Assembly: GCA_015067185.1 (NCBI GenBank)
Contig: SVMZ01000005.1
Coordinates: 1-64,000, forward strand
DNA from: Oscillospiraceae bacterium
Lineage (GTDB): Bacteria > Bacillota > Clostridia > Oscillospirales > Ruminococcaceae
Length of the DNA stretch: 64,000 bases
Reading direction: 5' to 3'
Shown: positions 42,727 to 51,797 of the stretch, piece by piece
Layout: each line of letters begins with the position of its first letter
Numbering within the stretch: position 1 is the first letter of the stretch
Translations under genes and position numbers: made by a program
Notes under the pieces: generated by a model
Database searches by the model: none
What the model saw: the letters and a program-made list of their open reading frames with translations, nothing else
Told to the model about the DNA's origin: nothing

Positions 42727-44385
42727 TTATTTCATATTGTTGAATGCACTGAGCAGTGCGTTTACGCTGGCATGGATAATATCGGTATCGGTTCCGGCAC
42801 CCCAACTCATTTCACCGGACTCAGATTTGATTCCGATATAAGCAGCTGCTACGCTGCCGGAACCCTGTCCCTGCATACTGTGCTCAGAGTATTTTTCAAG
42901 GAGATATTCCTTACCGGTGAATGCCTTAAGTGCATTACTGACAGCATCGAGAGAACCGTTTCCGGAAGCAGCTATCTTGGTTTCAATACCGTTGTGAACA
43001 AAAACAATTTCGGTTTCAACACGATTTCCTTTGCGGAAGAAGTGCATATCGGTAGCGGTTATACCATCGCTGCGAATGAAATAATGATTTTTAAATATAT
43101 CAAACACTTCTGCGACCTTAAGTTCACGGTGCTCATGGTCAGAGATATTCTTGCAGAGATAACTGAGATGTTCTCGCATGGCTTTTGGCAGGAAATAACC
43201 ATAAGACTGCTCAAGCAGATAGCCAATACCGCCTTTACCGCTCTGGGAATTAACACGGATGACGTCTGCATCATAAGTACGGTTGATGTCATGGGGATCA
43301 ATGGGAATATAGGGAACATTCCACTGATGAAGTTCATTTTCTTCACGGTATTTCAGACCCTTGGCGATGGCATCCTGATGGCTGCCGGAGAAGGCGGCAA
43401 ATACCAGAGAACCGGCATAGGGGGCACGTTCGTAGACGTGCATACGAGTGCATTTCTCATATTTTTCAACAAGTGCCGGCATGTCGGAGAAATCCAGTCC
43501 AGGGTTAACACCGTGAGAATACATATTCATGGCGAGGGTGATGATATCTACATTTCCGGTACGTTCGCCGTTGCCGAAGAGAGTGCCTTCAACGCGGTCA
43601 GCACCGGCAAGAAGAGCCAGTTCGGTATCTGCAACACCGGTTCCGCGGTCATTGTGAGGATGCAGGGAGATGGTAACATGTTCACGATATTTGAGGTTTT
43701 CGTGCATGTATTCTACCTGACTTGCGTAGACATGCGGCAGGCTCATCTCAACGGTAACGGGGAGATTGATAATGACATTGTTATCTTTTGATGGTTCAAG
43801 TATATCCAGAACAGCGTTACACACCTCAAGTGCATATTCAGGTTCGGTTCCCGTAAAGCTTTCCGGAGAATATTCAAAGCGGAAATTACCTTCATATTCG
43901 GCTGCCAATTTTTTGACAAGCTTTGCACCGTCAATGGCAATCTGTTTGATTTCTTCTTTGGATTTACGGAATACCTGTTCACGCTGAGCAACACTGACTG
44001 AGTTGTAAAAATGGATGATCGCGCTGGGGGCACCTTTACAGGCATCGAAAGTTTTTCGTATAATATGCTCACGGCACTGGGTAAGAACCTGAACCGTGAC
44101 ATCATTCGGAATCATATTATTATCGATAAGGGTGCGAAGAAACTCGTACTCAGTCTCACTTGCTGCCGGGAAACCAACTTCAATTTCTTTAAAACCGACC
44201 TGAAGCAAAACCTTGTAATATTCCAGTTTTTCTTCAAGACTCATAGGAATAACGAGGCTTTGGTTTCCGTCGCGCATATCAACGCTGCACCAGATAGGCG
44301 GTTTTTCAATTTGTGTTTTGGTTACCCATTTGTTATGGAACCCCGGGGCAGGGTAATAACCCGGGCAATATTTACTTGAATCCAT
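42727..44385 (-). CDS. leuA: 2-isopropylmalate synthase (long form)
   Basis: This 552-residue enzyme condenses acetyl-CoA with 2-ketoisovalerate in the first step of leucine synthesis. The barrel motif [13 protein letters not shown] (normally FxDxTLRDGxQ) and the [37 protein letters not shown] metal site are visible, as is the C-terminal regulatory domain. The length and the MRDGNQSL variant mark the LeuA type-2 group of Corynebacterium and yeast-like enzymes. ATG 44385 is used; TTG 44388 is three bases closer to AGGAG and could be used instead. Confidence 0.94.
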   Translation of the reverse strand: MDSSKYCPGYYPAPGFHNKWVTKTQIEKPPIWCSVDMRDGNQSLVIPMSLEEKLEYYKVLLQVGFKEIEVGFPAASETEYEFLRTLIDNNMIPNDVTVQVLTQCREHIIRKTFDACKGAPSAIIHFYNSVSVAQREQVFRKSKEEIKQIAIDGAKLVKKLAAEYEGNFRFEYSPESFTGTEPEYALEVCNAVLDILEPSKDNNVIINLPVTVEMSLPHVYASQVEYMHENLKYREHVTISLHPHNDRGTGVADTELALLAGADRVEGTLFGNGERTGNVDIITLAMNMYSHGVNPGLDFSDMPALVEKYEKCTRMHVYERAPYAGSLVFAAFSGSHQDAIAKGLKYREENELHQWNVPYIPIDPHDINRTYDADVIRVNSQSGKGGIGYLLEQSYGYFLPKAMREHLSYLCKNISDHEHRELKVAEVFDIFKNHYFIRSDGITATDMHFFRKGNRVETEIVFVHNGIETKIAASGNGSLDAVSNALKAFTGKEYLLEKYSEHSMQGQGSGSVAAAYIGIKSESGEMSWGAGTDTDIIHASVNALLSAFNNMK

Positions 44386-44402
44386 CAAGTTGAATCTCTC
44401 CT

Positions 44403-44777
44403 TTAGATTTCTGCGATAACTTCGACTTCAACAAGCACGTTCTTTGGGAGTGTTTTTACTGCGACACAGGAGCGTGCGGGTTTGTTTACAAAATATTTGG
44501 CGTATACTTCATTAAAGGCGGCAAAGTCTGCCATATCACTGAGGAAACAGGTGGTTTTGATTGCTTTTTCAAGAGAACTTCCGGCAGCCTCAAGAACTGC
44601 GGAGAGATTTTTGCAAACCTGCTCAGTCTGTTCGGTAATGGTGGTGGCTTCAACCTGTCCGGAAGCGGGAACAATGGGAATCTGTCCGGAGGTGAAAACC
44701 AGATTTCCTAGTGTTAGAGCCTGAGAATAAGGACCAATGGCGGCGGGGGCATTATCGGTGTGGATTACGTTACTCAT
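44403..44777 (-). CDS. ridA: RidA family enamine/imine deaminase
   Basis: This 124-residue protein hydrolyses reactive enamines such as 2-aminoacrylate from PLP enzymes. Typical segments are NAPAAIGPYSQALTLGNLVFTSGQIP and the C-terminal ARSCVAVKTLPKNVLVEVEVIAEI with the catalytic Arg. ATG 44777 follows AAAGGAG by 8 bases. It is the first gene after the T-box terminator and precedes leuA by 14 bases, so it is controlled by leucine tRNA charging. Protection of branched-chain amino acid synthesis is inferred. Confidence 0.93.
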   Translation of the reverse strand: MSNVIHTDNAPAAIGPYSQALTLGNLVFTSGQIPIVPASGQVEATTITEQTEQVCKNLSAVLEAAGSSLEKAIKTTCFLSDMADFAAFNEVYAKYFVNKPARSCVAVKTLPKNVLVEVEVIAEI

Positions 44778-44817
44778 GTTGTTTTCTCCTTTGATAATTA
44801 ATTTGATATAAGATTGT

Positions 44818-45100
44818 AAAAATAAAACCCGTCTCAAAGTTTTTACTTTGAGACGGGTGTAAACACATATACACTCGCGGTACCACTCAAATTGCAGTCA
44901 AAGACTACCACTCTTCGGGATCCGACAATCCCTATGCCTTTACGCAGCATCCACGGGAGGTTTCTACTTGCGATATGCTTTCGGGCCTCCGGCTCAGAAG
45001 GGAGAGGTCATTAGGAAAAATTTATACCGATTCGCACCAAACATCGGCTCTCTGAAATGCATCAATCCTGACCGGCTTCGTCACAGCCTTTGATTAACTT
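44818..45100 (-). ncRNA. T-box leader of the ridA-leuACDB operon
   Basis: On the minus strand the conserved T-box TGAGTGGTACCGCGAG (44889-44874) precedes a perfect 13-base terminator stem, CCCGTCTCAAAGT with ACTTTGAGACGGG (44828-44857), and a T-run. Stem I is recognisable from the basal pairing CCGGTCAGGA with TTCTGAGCCGG and the distal AGAGAG, TTTGGTG and ATCGG elements. A CTC leucine triplet at 45006-45004 after ATGAC fits the specifier position. Uncharged tRNA-Leu should favour antitermination. Confidence 0.9.
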
Positions 45101-45106
45101 GGCAAT

Positions 45107-45135
45107 ATTATAGCACTGAGAAAATGAATTGTCAA
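45107..45135 (-). promoter_or_regulatory. promoter of the T-box leu operon
   Basis: A perfect TTGACA (45135-45130), 17-base spacer and perfect TATAAT (45112-45107) on the minus strand. Confidence 0.9.
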
Positions 45136-45193
45136 GATGGTTGAAGAAAAAATTTTGAAATTTACCACGGTAAAGAGGAAAAGTGCAAGGGGT

Positions 45194-46036
45194 TTATTTG
45201 ACGATTTCTGGAAGATCACATTCTTTTAGCCCAAGCATATCCGCTATTAAATTGGAAACTTCGTAGTTTTCGTGACCGACATTGGTATGAGAATCGCTGC
45301 CGAAAGTAAATTTACAGCCGCATTTTTTTGCAATCTGCAGCATTTTGAATTTGGATGAATCGGCAATCTGATTTTGGTCCATATGAGCGAAAGAATATAC
45401 ATTCACTTCAACGGCAATATCTTTATTTGCGGTTTTATCAAAGACCCTATGGAAAACATCGGCGGGCATTCTGTCCAGAATATACATATCATCGTAAGGA
45501 GCGCAGCAGATTTCAAAGGGATGAACCAGTGAGGTGATATAACGGCTGATACTGCTGTTGAGGATATCTTCATATGCCTGAACCATGAAGTCCATATGTT
45601 TTTCCCAGGGATGATAGAGGTCTTTCGGCATCATCATGTGGGTATGGGAAGAGGCGGCAATGACAAAGTCAAATTGCTCTGCATGTTCTTCGGAAAGGGC
45701 AGGTCCGCGATGGATAGGATCATATTCAACTTCACAGCCAAGATAAATTTTTAAATCGCCTTTTTCTGCAGGGGACAGAGCATCAATCTGTTTTTTCAGA
45801 CTGAGGACGCAGGCTGTGTTAGAGGGAGTATAAAAGCTTGAGGTATTGTGATCTCCAACAAGACAGTTGATTTTTTCAAACTCCATAGGAATATTCTCAT
45901 CCCAGTAGTGATCGGCAAATCCCATTTTTTTAAGTCCCAGTCGTTTAGCCTGTTTCATATAAGCATCCAGAGTCGCAGAATCCTTACCGCAGGGAGAAAG
46001 GTAGGTATGGACGTGAAAATCATGAGTGATGTTCAT
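45194..46036 (-). CDS. PHP-domain protein, histidinol-phosphatase-like
   Basis: This 280-residue PHP protein has the metal motifs DFHVHTYLSPCG (His-x-His), GFADHYW, GCEVEYDP, SSHTHM, SLVHPFE and GSDSHTN, collectively the full set for a trinuclear site. The HisK-type histidinol phosphatase is the closest named family, but no his genes are near, so the substrate remains open. GGAGG precedes the ATG. Confidence 0.75.
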   Translation of the reverse strand: MNITHDFHVHTYLSPCGKDSATLDAYMKQAKRLGLKKMGFADHYWDENIPMEFEKINCLVGDHNTSSFYTPSNTACVLSLKKQIDALSPAEKGDLKIYLGCEVEYDPIHRGPALSEEHAEQFDFVIAASSHTHMMMPKDLYHPWEKHMDFMVQAYEDILNSSISRYITSLVHPFEICCAPYDDMYILDRMPADVFHRVFDKTANKDIAVEVNVYSFAHMDQNQIADSSKFKMLQIAKKCGCKFTFGSDSHTNVGHENYEVSNLIADMLGLKECDLPEIVK

Positions 46037-46161
46037 TTTTTATCCTCCGTTTCGAGTATGTCCAATAATAAAATGGTCAGAAAACATTGTTCTTAATTAT
46101 AGTCACAGAAAAGGATGGTGTCAAGTTTTCAGAACGATTTTCTGCATGAAAAAGAGTGGGC

Positions 46162-47097
46162 TCATCCTTTTATCTGAAGTTTTTTTCCGCAATCAGCCGC
46201 ATCGCGGGCGGTAATGGCAGCACGGGTGATATGGAAAATTTCTTCAGAAGAGATCGGTTCATGGCCGAGAAGAAATTCCAGTGTAAGATCAGGTGCTTCG
46301 GTAGGGGTATACTCCTGTGTCCCATCGTCATTGATAAGGGTAACCCGCTTGTTGATCACTTCAATAACACCACGGGTACCGGCACAGCGGATACGGTCGT
46401 CATCATGAGAGGAGGCAGTGGTGGGACGAAGGTAGTCCACATTGATAGAGGCGGTGATGTCGTCTTCCAACTCGAATTGGCAAAGGGCGATCATCTCAGG
46501 GGAGCCGGAATGGAGCGCGGTTACGGCGAGAAAATGTTTTTGGGTAAAATAGGAGATCCAATCCATGGCATGAATACCAACCCAGGGAATTGTTCCGCCG
46601 TAGAGAGAACGGTCTTTGTACCATTCCGGGCGGGTGCCGAATTTATAACTTTTTTGTGCGGTGATAAGGCGCGGTTGCCCAATGGCTCCCTCGCGGACAA
46701 GTTTACCTGCAAGATAAATGGCCGGAGAAAAACGCAGAAAATGCATGGAGGAAAAGCGGATACCGGCATTTTTTACAGCATGTTCTACCTGTTCGAGTTC
46801 TTCCAATGAAGAGGCAACAGGTTTTTCGGCAAAGACATCAATACCACGGTCGGCACATTCCAAGATAATGCTGCCAGTCAGGGCAAAGACGGGAGAAACG
46901 ATGGCAAGATGGGGAGATGTTGTGTCCAACATCTCTTTATAGTTTTGGAAAAATGGGACATCCGGGAAAAAGGAGGCTGACATATTTTCATGAGGGGAGC
47001 CCGGAGCGGTGCCGCAAAAGGTGATATAATCCAGCTTTTTCAGTGTATGATAGGCCTGAAAACTGTGTCCGCAATTTCCGATAAAACATACTCTCAA
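46162..47097 (-). CDS. Gfo/Idh/MocA family oxidoreductase
   Basis: This 311-residue protein has an N-terminal Rossmann fold (RVCFIGNCGHSFQAYHTLKK, where the G-x-G-x-x-G is degenerate: GNCGHS) and the conserved EKPVASSLEELEQVEHA with the EKP motif lysine. PWVGIHAMDWISYF marks the catalytic-region helix with His. Family members oxidise or isomerise sugars and inositols using NAD(P). The TTG start has only a weak ribosome site. The substrate is unknown. Confidence 0.85.
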   Translation of the reverse strand: MRVCFIGNCGHSFQAYHTLKKLDYITFCGTAPGSPHENMSASFFPDVPFFQNYKEMLDTTSPHLAIVSPVFALTGSIILECADRGIDVFAEKPVASSLEELEQVEHAVKNAGIRFSSMHFLRFSPAIYLAGKLVREGAIGQPRLITAQKSYKFGTRPEWYKDRSLYGGTIPWVGIHAMDWISYFTQKHFLAVTALHSGSPEMIALCQFELEDDITASINVDYLRPTTASSHDDDRIRCAGTRGVIEVINKRVTLINDDGTQEYTPTEAPDLTLEFLLGHEPISSEEIFHITRAAITARDAADCGKKLQIKG

Positions 47098-47139
47098 TGT
47101 GATTGTCTCGCTTTCTTTCAGGGGATTTGGAGAAAAGTT

Positions 47140-47181
47140 AAAAAGGAAAGCACAGCCTTTTACAACAGCAAAAGGCTGTGC
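47140..47181 (-). terminator. terminator of thrS
   Basis: GCACAGCCTTTT (47150-47161) and AAAAGGCTGTGC (47170-47181) are perfect complements. The minus strand continues with TTTCCTTTTT. Confidence 0.8.
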
Positions 47182-47195
47182 CGGCGGGTTGAAAA

Positions 47196-48959
47196 TCAGG
47201 CGCGCTCGCGGATCTCTTTGGTGAGTTTTTCAACAAAGACATCAAGCGGCATGGTTTCTGTTTGAGCAGTGTCACGGCTGCGGACAGAGACAGTGCCTTC
47301 TTCGGTTTCTTTCTGACCAATAATAAGCATATAAGGTACGCGGTCTACAACCTGTGCTTCACGGATGAGATAACCGATTTTTTCGTTGCGGTCATCAAGT
47401 TCGCAGCGGATACCGGCGGCACGAAGAGCCTCGTAAACCTTGGCGCCGTATTCGGCATATTTCTCAGAAACAAGGAGAACCTTGGCCTGAGTGGGAGCAA
47501 GCCATGCGGGGAACTTACCGGCAAAGTGCTCGGTGATGATACCGATGAAACGCTCGATAGAGCCGAAGCATACACGGTGGATCATGATGGGACGCTGTTT
47601 TTCACCCTTCTCATCTACATACTCAAGCTCAAAGTTGAGCGGCATCTGGAAGTCAAGCTGGATAGTTCCGCACTGCCAGGTTCTTCCGAGAGAATCTTCC
47701 AGGTGGAAGTCGATCTTCGGACCGTAGAAAGCGCCGTCTCCCTCGTTAATGGTATAGGGGAGACCAAGTGCTTCGAGGGCATTTTTAAGACCCTCTGTTG
47801 CAGCTTCCCAATCTTCATCGCTGCCCATGCTGTCTTCGGGACGGGTGGAGAGCTCTACAGAATATTTAAAGCCGAATTTGCTGTAAACTTCGTTGATTAG
47901 GTCAACAACACCGACAATCTCATCAGTGATCTGTTCGCGGCGCATAAAGATATGGGCATCGTCCTGAGTGAAGCAGCGTACACGGAAGAGACCATGGAGA
48001 GCGCCTCTAAGTTCATGGCGGTGAACAAGACCGAGCTCACCGACTCTCATCGGCAGATCACGATAGCTGTGAGGAGAGCTGCGGTAAACCATAACGCCAC
48101 CCGGGCAGTTCATGGGTTTGACGCAGTAGGTATCTTCGTCGATGATTGTGGAGTACATGTTATCCTTATAGTGATCCCAGTGACCGCTGGTCTCCCAAAG
48201 GTGGCGGTTCATGATCATCGGGGTCTGAACTTCAACATAGTCTTCTCTGGTGTGAATGTCGCGCCAATACTCAATGAGAGAGTTCTTAAGCTGCATACCT
48301 TTGGGAAGGAAAAAGGGGAAACCGGGAGCTTCATCGCAGAGCATGAACAGTCCCATCTCTTTGCCAATACGGCGATGGTCGCGTTTTTCTGCCTCTTCAA
48401 GCAGTTTCAGGTAATCTTCCAGCTCTTTCTGAGAGGAGAAGGCGATACCTTTGATGCGGGTGAGCATCTTGTTGTTTTTGTCATTTTTCCAGTATGCACC
48501 GGACTGCCCCATAACCTTGAAAGCTTTGAGTGCCTTGGTGTAACTGAGGTGAGGTCCTACGCACATATCAATATAATCGCCCTGCTGATAGAAACTGATC
48601 TGAGCATCGGGATCCAGGTCGCCGATGTGCTCAACCTTATAGATTTCTCCGCGACTTTCCATAAGAGCAATCGCCTCATCGCGAGGGAGAATATACGGTT
48701 TGATGGGCAGATTTTCTTTGACGATCTTGCGCATCTCCTGCTCGATATTCTGCAAATCTTCATCGGAAAGCTTGGTTTCGCCGAGGTCAACGTCGTAGTA
48801 GAAGCCCTTTTCATTGGCGGGACCATATGCAAACTTTGCATGAGGATAGAGACGCTGGATAGCCTGGGCCATAATGTGAGCTGCTGTGTGGCGTATAACG
48901 TGCAGCTCTTCTTCTGCGGGACATTCGGCAGCGGTGCCGTTGTTGTACATGACTTTCAT
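47196..48959 (-). CDS. thrS: threonyl-tRNA synthetase without TGS domain
   Basis: This 587-residue class II synthetase charges tRNA-Thr. The N2 editing domain starts almost at once (HVIRHTAAHIMAQAIQRLYPHAKFAYGP) and retains HTAAH and the later MCVGPHLSYT. The catalytic core has the motif 2 region HELRGALHGLFRVRCFTQDDAH and motif 3 VCFGSIERFIGI; the anticodon domain is at the end. The usual N-terminal TGS domain of about 60 residues is missing, which occurs in some Clostridia. ATG 48959 is used because GGAG is nearby; an upstream extension would enter the T-box terminator. Confidence 0.94.
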   Translation of the reverse strand: MKVMYNNGTAAECPAEEELHVIRHTAAHIMAQAIQRLYPHAKFAYGPANEKGFYYDVDLGETKLSDEDLQNIEQEMRKIVKENLPIKPYILPRDEAIALMESRGEIYKVEHIGDLDPDAQISFYQQGDYIDMCVGPHLSYTKALKAFKVMGQSGAYWKNDKNNKMLTRIKGIAFSSQKELEDYLKLLEEAEKRDHRRIGKEMGLFMLCDEAPGFPFFLPKGMQLKNSLIEYWRDIHTREDYVEVQTPMIMNRHLWETSGHWDHYKDNMYSTIIDEDTYCVKPMNCPGGVMVYRSSPHSYRDLPMRVGELGLVHRHELRGALHGLFRVRCFTQDDAHIFMRREQITDEIVGVVDLINEVYSKFGFKYSVELSTRPEDSMGSDEDWEAATEGLKNALEALGLPYTINEGDGAFYGPKIDFHLEDSLGRTWQCGTIQLDFQMPLNFELEYVDEKGEKQRPIMIHRVCFGSIERFIGIITEHFAGKFPAWLAPTQAKVLLVSEKYAEYGAKVYEALRAAGIRCELDDRNEKIGYLIREAQVVDRVPYMLIIGQKETEEGTVSVRSRDTAQTETMPLDVFVEKLTKEIRERA

Positions 48960-48995
48960 AAGAAAACTCCGTTCTGTAAAAAATAATTGACAAGT

Positions 48996-49255
48996 AAAAA
49001 TAAAACACCCTTGAAGACATGACAGGCACATCTTCAAGGGTGCATAAGAAACTTAAACACGGTTCCACCTTGACATTTCACTCAGGTTCCAATAAACCTT
49101 AACCTTTAACGCAGGGATACGGCAATGCTTACTTTTAGTTCGGCATGGCAGCTCAGGAGCGGTTTTCATCTTCGTTTTCCACAAGGAACTTCCACCAACT
49201 GTTCCTCTCTCTGCGTGTTCTGCGGAGATTACTCTTTCCTTCACAGCTTTTCTTT
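48996..49255 (-). ncRNA. T-box leader of thrS
   Basis: The minus strand carries the T-box AGGTGGAACCG (49070-49060), and a terminator with stem CACCCTTGAAGA and TCTTCAAGGGTG (49006-49042) and a T-run. Stem I includes AGAGAGGAACAGTTGGTGGAAGTTCC, where the loop GTTGGTG is conserved. An ACC threonine triplet at 49163-49161 follows GATGAAA, the expected specifier context. Confidence 0.9.
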
Positions 49256-49262
49256 TTTTATC

Positions 49263-49291
49263 ATTATAACAGCAAAAAAACATTGTGTCAA
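49263..49291 (-). promoter_or_regulatory. promoter of the thrS T-box
   Basis: A perfect TTGACA (49291-49286), 17-base spacer and perfect TATAAT (49268-49263) on the minus strand. Confidence 0.9.
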
Positions 49292-49613
49292 GAGAAAAAA
49301 CAGGGATTTTGAGAAGGTAAAGGATTTTTTCAAAAACTGCTCGCTGTAAATGCAGGAAGGATAGAGCGGGCTGTATATCCGTTTTGATTTCATGAAATAT
49401 AAGGGGAAGAAAGAATCAGAGTGTATGCAGAAAGAGTGGATCCGAACACATGGATATAACATATTCGTCCGGGAAGAAAGAGAGAACGGAAACAGAAAAT
49501 ATGTAAATGAAATTGTTTTTTATAAATGAAAGTATTGCAGAAAACAGAAATCGTGTCAAAGGGGGAAAACAACCGTTGTTTTGAGGTGTCTTTTCTGAAT
49601 GATTGGATGTATA
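49292..49613. other. gene-free stretch
   Basis: About 320 AT-rich bases between divergent units. There is no credible gene or repeat; the minus-strand frames here are short and lack ribosome sites. Confidence 0.45.
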
Positions 49614-49642
49614 TTGACGAAACGGCATTTTTTTGATAAAAT
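49614..49642 (+). promoter_or_regulatory. promoter of the MFS gene
   Basis: TTGACG (49614-49619), 17-base spacer, TAAAAT (49637-49642). Confidence 0.65.
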
Positions 49643-49692
49643 TATAAAATGGGTTAGATTATATAGTAGGGTAAATTATCAGGAGGGACGAC

Positions 49693-50916
49693 ATGGCAAC
49701 GAATAAAAACAAGCTTTCGATCCGGTGGTTTTATCTGGTTGCAGGAACCGCTTCCATGCTTTTTGCGGGTATCATTTATGCATGGTCGATATTAAAGACA
49801 CCGTTGGCGGAAGCATTTGGCTGGGAGGTATCGCAGCTGGCATTGAATTTTACACTGACAATGTGTTTTTTCTGTATAGGTGGTTTTTTGGGAAGTCTTC
49901 TCGTAAAGAAAATCAATATTTCCATTGTTATTGCTGCAGCAGGAGTTTTGGCTGGTTTAGGGTTTGTTTTGACATCAATGATCTCCGGCAATGTGATTGT
50001 TCTGTATATTACATATGCACTTTTAGCGGGGCTGGGAATCGGTATTGCTTACAACGTCATTATCTCCTGTGTTAATGCTTGGTTTCCGGATAAGCGAGGT
50101 TTATCTTCCGGCTGTTTATTGATGGGGTTCGGTGTCAGTACACTTTTGTTTGGCAGCCTTTTTGATAAGATGTTTGCTGCGGAAGGAATTGGTTGGCGAA
50201 AGGCTTTTGTTATTTTCGGGATTGTAATTGCAATTGTTTTGATCGTTGCAGGAGTGATTATCAAAAAACCCGGAAAAGATGTGCTTTTTCCGGAAGTGAA
50301 GAAAAAAACTACAGCCCGAAAAGAAAATTTTGAAGTGAAAGATTATACCACAGGCGAGATGGTACGCCGTTTCAGTTTCTGGCGTGCGTTTATTTGTCTG
50401 GTGTTTCTTGTGGCGGTGGGCAATTCGGTAATCAGTTTTGCACGTGATCTGGCAGTTTCGATTGGTGCATCGGCAGCACTTGCGACCACATTGGTGGGCA
50501 TACTGTCTGTTTGCAACGGTCTGGGACGAATCATTACCGGTGCGGTGTTTGACAGTTATGGGCGCCGTATTACGATGCTTGGATCCAATTTAATAACAAT
50601 TGTTGCAGCAGGAATGATACTGGTTGCAGTGCTGACAAATTCACTGCCCCTGGGAGTGGTGGGGCTTTGCCTGACCGGAATTTCTTACGGTTCTGCTCCG
50701 ACTGTTTGCTCGGCCTTTACCTCTGCCTTTTACGGACAAAAATATTTTGCAACTAACTACAGTGTAGTCAACTTTACTTTAATGGCAGCTTCGTTTATTG
50801 CAACTGCCTGCAGCAGTTTGCTTACTTTTTCCGGTTCTTACATAGCACCGTTTGTATTACTGCTGGCTCTGTCCGGTGCGGCACTTGTTCTTAATTTCAG
50901 CATTCGCCGTCCATGA
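49693..50916 (+). CDS. MFS transporter, OFA (oxalate/formate antiporter) family
   Basis: This 407-residue protein has about 12 transmembrane segments. The OFA signatures are visible: SMLFAGIIYAWSILKTPLAEAFGW at the first helix, NAWFPDKRGLSSGCLLMGFG near residue 125, and GRIITGAVFDSYGRRITM near residue 280. Family members exchange oxalate, formate or lactate-like anions. The substrate cannot be fixed. AGGAGGG precedes the ATG. Confidence 0.87.
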   Translation: MATNKNKLSIRWFYLVAGTASMLFAGIIYAWSILKTPLAEAFGWEVSQLALNFTLTMCFFCIGGFLGSLLVKKINISIVIAAAGVLAGLGFVLTSMISGNVIVLYITYALLAGLGIGIAYNVIISCVNAWFPDKRGLSSGCLLMGFGVSTLLFGSLFDKMFAAEGIGWRKAFVIFGIVIAIVLIVAGVIIKKPGKDVLFPEVKKKTTARKENFEVKDYTTGEMVRRFSFWRAFICLVFLVAVGNSVISFARDLAVSIGASAALATTLVGILSVCNGLGRIITGAVFDSYGRRITMLGSNLITIVAAGMILVAVLTNSLPLGVVGLCLTGISYGSAPTVCSAFTSAFYGQKYFATNYSVVNFTLMAASFIATACSSLLTFSGSYIAPFVLLLALSGAALVLNFSIRRP

Positions 50917-50937
50917 TAAAATGAAAAAATCAAGGAG

Positions 50938-50970
50938 AACTGCCGGTTTCATTTTCGGCGGTTTTCTTTT
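50938..50970 (+). terminator. terminator
   Basis: AACTGCCG (50938-50945) with CGGCGGTT (50956-50963), one G-T pair, then TTCTTTTT. Confidence 0.8.
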
Positions 50971-50990
50971 TGAGCGAAAATCGGAGGTGC

Positions 50991-51019
50991 TTGTCAAGCG
51001 GCTTGGTGTATGCTATAAT
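50991..51019 (+). promoter_or_regulatory. promoter of the YitT-like gene
   Basis: TTGTCA (50991-50996), 17-base spacer, perfect TATAAT (51014-51019). Confidence 0.75.
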
Positions 51020-51061
51020 GGATAAACGAAAAAGTGATTTTGAAAAGAATATGGAGTCGTA

Positions 51062-51703
51062 ATGAGAAGAGTTTTTGAAATGCTTAAAATATCTGAGAGA
51101 AAACAGCTGATCGGCAACAACATAATAATATTGATCGGAAGTGCTGTTCTCTCATTCGGGCTTTATAATATCCATGAACTTTCGGGTGTAACAGAGGGCG
51201 GAATATTAGGTCTTACTCTTTTTTTTCGGCATTGGTTGAATATTTCACCGGCAGTGTCCGGTTTTGTCCTCAATGGAATCTGCTATGTTATAGGTTGGCG
51301 GGTATTGGGTAAAAAATTTATAGGATATTCAATTGTGGCAGGCGGGGGATTTTCACTGTTTTATGCCATCTGTGAGCAGTTTGAACCCCTTTGGCCGCAG
51401 ATAGCAGAGATGCCTTTGGTGGCCTCGCTGGCAGGTGCTGTTTTTGTAGGTGTTGGCGCGGGTTTATGTGTTCGTGCGGGAGGGGCACCCAGTGGGGATG
51501 ATGCGTTAGCTATGAGTATCTGTAAAGCGGCAAAATGGGATATCCGATGGGCATATCTGATAACAGATCTGACAGTGCTGGCGCTTTCAGCTACATACAT
51601 AGACTGGAAGAGACTTTTACTGTCGCTGCTTACCGTGGTGCTTTCCGGACAGATTGTAGGTTGGGTGCAGAATATAACATTCAAAAAGAAGAAAGAAATT
51701 TAA
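51062..51703 (+). CDS. YitT family membrane protein
   Basis: This 213-residue protein has five to six hydrophobic segments with SAVLSFGLYNIHELSGVTEGGILGL near the start, LNGICYVIGW, and the conserved RAGGAPSGDDALAMSICK stretch near residue 140. YitT proteins are of unknown transport or envelope role. The family's usual C-terminal DUF2179 cytoplasmic domain is absent, so this is the short form. The start at 51062 has a weak GGAG-like site. Confidence 0.75.
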   Translation: MRRVFEMLKISERKQLIGNNIIILIGSAVLSFGLYNIHELSGVTEGGILGLTLFFRHWLNISPAVSGFVLNGICYVIGWRVLGKKFIGYSIVAGGGFSLFYAICEQFEPLWPQIAEMPLVASLAGAVFVGVGAGLCVRAGGAPSGDDALAMSICKAAKWDIRWAYLITDLTVLALSATYIDWKRLLLSLLTVVLSGQIVGWVQNITFKKKKEI

Positions 51704-51739
51704 TCTGGCCGGAAAAATAATATAGTAGGTTGTAAAAAG

Positions 51740-51776
51740 AAACTGCCGTTGAGAGAAATCTCTTATCGGCAGTTTT
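51740..51776. terminator. bidirectional terminator
   Basis: AAACTGCCG (51740-51748) with CGGCAGTTT (51767-51775), extended by GAGAG and CTCTC. It sits between convergent genes and serves both. Confidence 0.9.
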
Positions 51777-51797
51777 GTAATGTTTGAATATAATATT

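Noticed and set aside
41442..42743. Plus-strand frame opposite leuC
   Set aside because: Shadow of leuC, with no domain of its own.
42772..43791. Plus-strand frame opposite leuA
   Set aside because: Shadow of leuA.
47952..48986. Plus-strand frame opposite thrS
   Set aside because: Shadow of thrS; no ribosome site and odd composition.
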